From contig JAEZHW010000045.1 in assembly GCA_023436775.1 (NCBI GenBank), positions 1 through 64,000 on the forward strand: a stretch of 64,000 nt of DNA. The letters are read 5' to 3'. Positions 62,434-64,000 of the stretch are shown here, one piece after another (positions within the stretch are counted from its first letter, which is position 1; each line of letters starts with the position of its first letter). The notes below the pieces were generated by a model that was given only the letters and a program-made list of their open reading frames with translations, had not been told where the DNA came from and ran no database searches. The translations under genes were made by a program, and so were the position numbers. Origin of the DNA: Actinomycetes bacterium (GTDB lineage Bacteria; Actinomycetota; Actinomycetes; Actinomycetales; Microbacteriaceae).

Positions 62434-63384
62434 TCACAGCATGCGCGGCAGGATCCGCACCAGCGCCACGAGCACCACGAGCTCAACCACGGTCTGCAGC
62501 ACGACCGCTGCTCCAGCGATCGGCCCTGCAGTTGGCACTGCTAGGGCGAGCGGCAGTACGACCAGCGAATTGCGCGTGACGCCGCTGAGTAGCACGGCAC
62601 GGCCCTGCTCGGCTGGGAGCCGGGTCAGCCTCGCTGTCGCCCAACCCGCCATCGTCATCAGCACCGCAAACGCCAGGTACGCGACTGCAGCCAGGGCGAT
62701 CTGCGGGCCGAGGCCCATGACGCTCGGCACGCTTGATGCGGCCACCAGCAGCAGCGTCAGCATCATCAGGGGCACCATCGCGCCCTCGGCCACATCAGCT
62801 CCCCGGCGAAGCCTCACCCATCGATCCCCGAGGACCTGCACCAGCGCCGCCGCCGCGAACGGTGCGAGCACGAGCAGCAGGAATGCGCGCAGGAACGGTT
62901 CCGCCTGCACGACGCCCGCCCCCGCCTCGCCGACAATCAGCGGCAGCAGCACTGGGGTGGCCAGCATCTGCGCCAGCATCAGCAGCGGCGTCGCCGCCAG
63001 CAGCTGCCGATGCGCGCCACCGGCGATCCGGGTGAACACGACCACGTAGTCGACACAGGGCGCCAGCAGGACCAGGCAGGCGCCGACCAGCAGCGCAGGC
63101 ACCTCGCCGAGCGGCCTGGTCACCAGCCACACCACCGGCGGCACGACCAGCCAGTTCACCGCCAGCAGCGTCAGCAGGAACCGCCAGTCTCGGGCCGATT
63201 CCAGGACTCGACGCACCGGTACCGCCAGGAAGGTCACGAACAGCAGCAGCGCGATCACCGGCTCGACGGCGACGGCGAGCCCGGCAGCGCCAGTCCAGAT
63301 CACCCCTACCAGCACCCCGGCCGCAATCGCGGCCAGATACAGCGCCACCTGGTGTCGCTCGAGGGCCTGCTGCACGCTACTCAC
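62434..63384 (-). CDS. BASS/arsenite-permease-like transporter
   Basis: 316 residues with nine or ten membrane helices. The LLAPCVDYVVVFTRIAGG segment resembles the Cys-containing helix of ACR3-type arsenite exporters and the SBF (bile acid:sodium symporter) fold. Annotated relatives are called arsenic resistance proteins, but no arsR or arsC is nearby, so the substrate is open. GTG at 63384 is chosen just ahead of the first helix; the ribosome site is weak. Confidence 0.72.
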   Translation of the reverse strand: MSSVQQALERHQVALYLAAIAAGVLVGVIWTGAAGLAVAVEPVIALLLFVTFLAVPVRRVLESARDWRFLLTLLAVNWLVVPPVVWLVTRPLGEVPALLVGACLVLLAPCVDYVVVFTRIAGGAHRQLLAATPLLMLAQMLATPVLLPLIVGEAGAGVVQAEPFLRAFLLLVLAPFAAAALVQVLGDRWVRLRRGADVAEGAMVPLMMLTLLLVAASSVPSVMGLGPQIALAAVAYLAFAVLMTMAGWATARLTRLPAEQGRAVLLSGVTRNSLVVLPLALAVPTAGPIAGAAVVLQTVVELVVLVALVRILPRML

Positions 63385-63534
63385 TAGACCAGCATTCCAG
63401 ACGACCTCGAGGCGGTGGTTGCGCACCTGCTCGGCACCCGTTCGCGGCTGTCCCCGGTGCGTGCGCTCTTCCTGATGATCCGTTATCTTTGGGTTCATCG
63501 GGGGGGCGTTCCCCTGACCAGGTTTGGGGGAGCC

Positions 63535-64000
63535 ATGGCACGGTCGCACACTCGTCGGCCCGGAACGGTCGTGTTCGCGACGTTGCTGGCCGGGGTCGCC
63601 TTCGCCGGGCTGTCGGGATGCGCTGCGGAGGCAGCACAGCCTATACATCCGCAGGAGGAGTCGCTTCGGGCGGGAAACACGCCCGTCCTGACCGGCGAGT
63701 ACGTCGGCTTTGACGGCTGGTACCTGGAGTACCAGAGCGCACTCGCCAAGTGGGAGCTGCCGCCTGGGACACACATACCGGCGATCGCGCCCTGGGTTCC
63801 CGAGATCGACCCCGTGACAGGTAAGGAGATGTACCGAGCAATCGGCGTCGGAGGTGGCTGGGTAGACGGCGACAGTGCGGCGTACTGTCTATGGCTTGGT
63901 GAATGGCTAACCACGCGTCAGTCCGACCCGCAACGAGCAGCAAAGGCAGTAGCGATGCTTCCGACCTACTTTGAAACCTGGGGATTCACCAATCTCGTCG
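63535..64000 (+). CDS. Hypothetical lipoprotein, cut by the window end
   Basis: 155 codons are visible without a stop. Lipoprotein signal ending LSGC (Cys29), then a soluble domain with EYVGFDGWYLEYQSA, HIPAIAPWVPEID and CLWLGEWL. ATG at 63535 follows a GGGGGAG site. I do not recognise the domain. It resembles the 34-kb lipoprotein only in type. Confidence 0.8.
   Translation, partial: MARSHTRRPGTVVFATLLAGVAFAGLSGCAAEAAQPIHPQEESLRAGNTPVLTGEYVGFDGWYLEYQSALAKWELPPGTHIPAIAPWVPEIDPVTGKEMYRAIGVGGGWVDGDSAAYCLWLGEWLTTRQSDPQRAAKAVAMLPTYFETWGFTNLV

Overview
The window is high-GC, gene-dense bacterial DNA with many GTG starts and 4-nt ATGA/GTGA gene overlaps. Gene content points to an actinobacterium of the order Micrococcales, probably Microbacteriaceae-like: a topA-tmk-holB run, a reduced Tad locus with DUF4244 and Rv3654c-type TadE-like proteins, a PASTA-containing class A PBP next to DUF4177/RidA, HtaA-type heme capture, and mqo. 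Genus is not resolvable from this sequence alone. No rRNA, CRISPR array or intact transposase was seen.

Layout. 1-5.5 kb: an ABC exporter behind a striking poly-G/poly-C stretch, a nicotinamidase, a membrane-anchored DacB (S13) homolog that has lost all three catalytic motifs, and a Gfo/Idh oxidoreductase. 5.6-12 kb: tRNA-Thr and a CUT2 (RbsABC-like) ABC importer co-transcribed with an LVIVD-repeat protein and a GlcD-like FAD oxidase, an unassigned catabolic unit with a triple GTGAC repeat in its promoter. 12-18.5 kb: topA, tmk, holB and a lipoprotein peptidase of the TAP type. 18.6-21.5 kb: a minimal Tad pilus/secretion locus. 21.5-29.9 kb: two unusual tandem hairpins, acetyl-CoA synthetase, an AvcD-type dCTP deaminase (anti-phage defence; lower GC, probably acquired), RidA, a 57-residue DUF4177 protein, a bifunctional PBP and a metallophosphoesterase.

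30-38.3 kb is the accessory part. It starts at tRNA-Pro and holds a three-gene adaptor/ATPase/FtsX-permease ABC module beside a small secreted two-cysteine peptide resembling the lactococcin 972 family, an orphan lipoprotein, a recombinase-type HTH relic, and a two-component system whose 792-residue kinase looks like two kinases fused, the second degenerate. Two related ~59-nt segments, each next to a terminator hairpin, bracket about 5 kb of it.

38.5-53.2 kb: mqo, asd-lysC, a nitrilase-family amidase, an aminotransferase, recR, dnaX, a flippase-like membrane protein with a GT2 glycosyltransferase, and ackA-pta. 53.3-62.3 kb: a MarR-controlled MFS exporter, the SRP RNA gene antisense to the marR 3' end, and a heme operon (HtaA-family surface protein, HmuT, HmuU, HmuV) behind a DtxR/IdeR-like iron box. 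The window ends with tRNA-Ser, an ArsB/ACR3-BASS-like transporter and a lipoprotein gene cut by the edge.

Functional links: acs, ackA and pta give the reversible and the high-affinity routes between acetate and acetyl-CoA; lysC-asd feed lysine/DAP and threonine synthesis; dnaX, holB, recR and topA are replication/repair core; htaA-hmuTUV capture and import heme iron.
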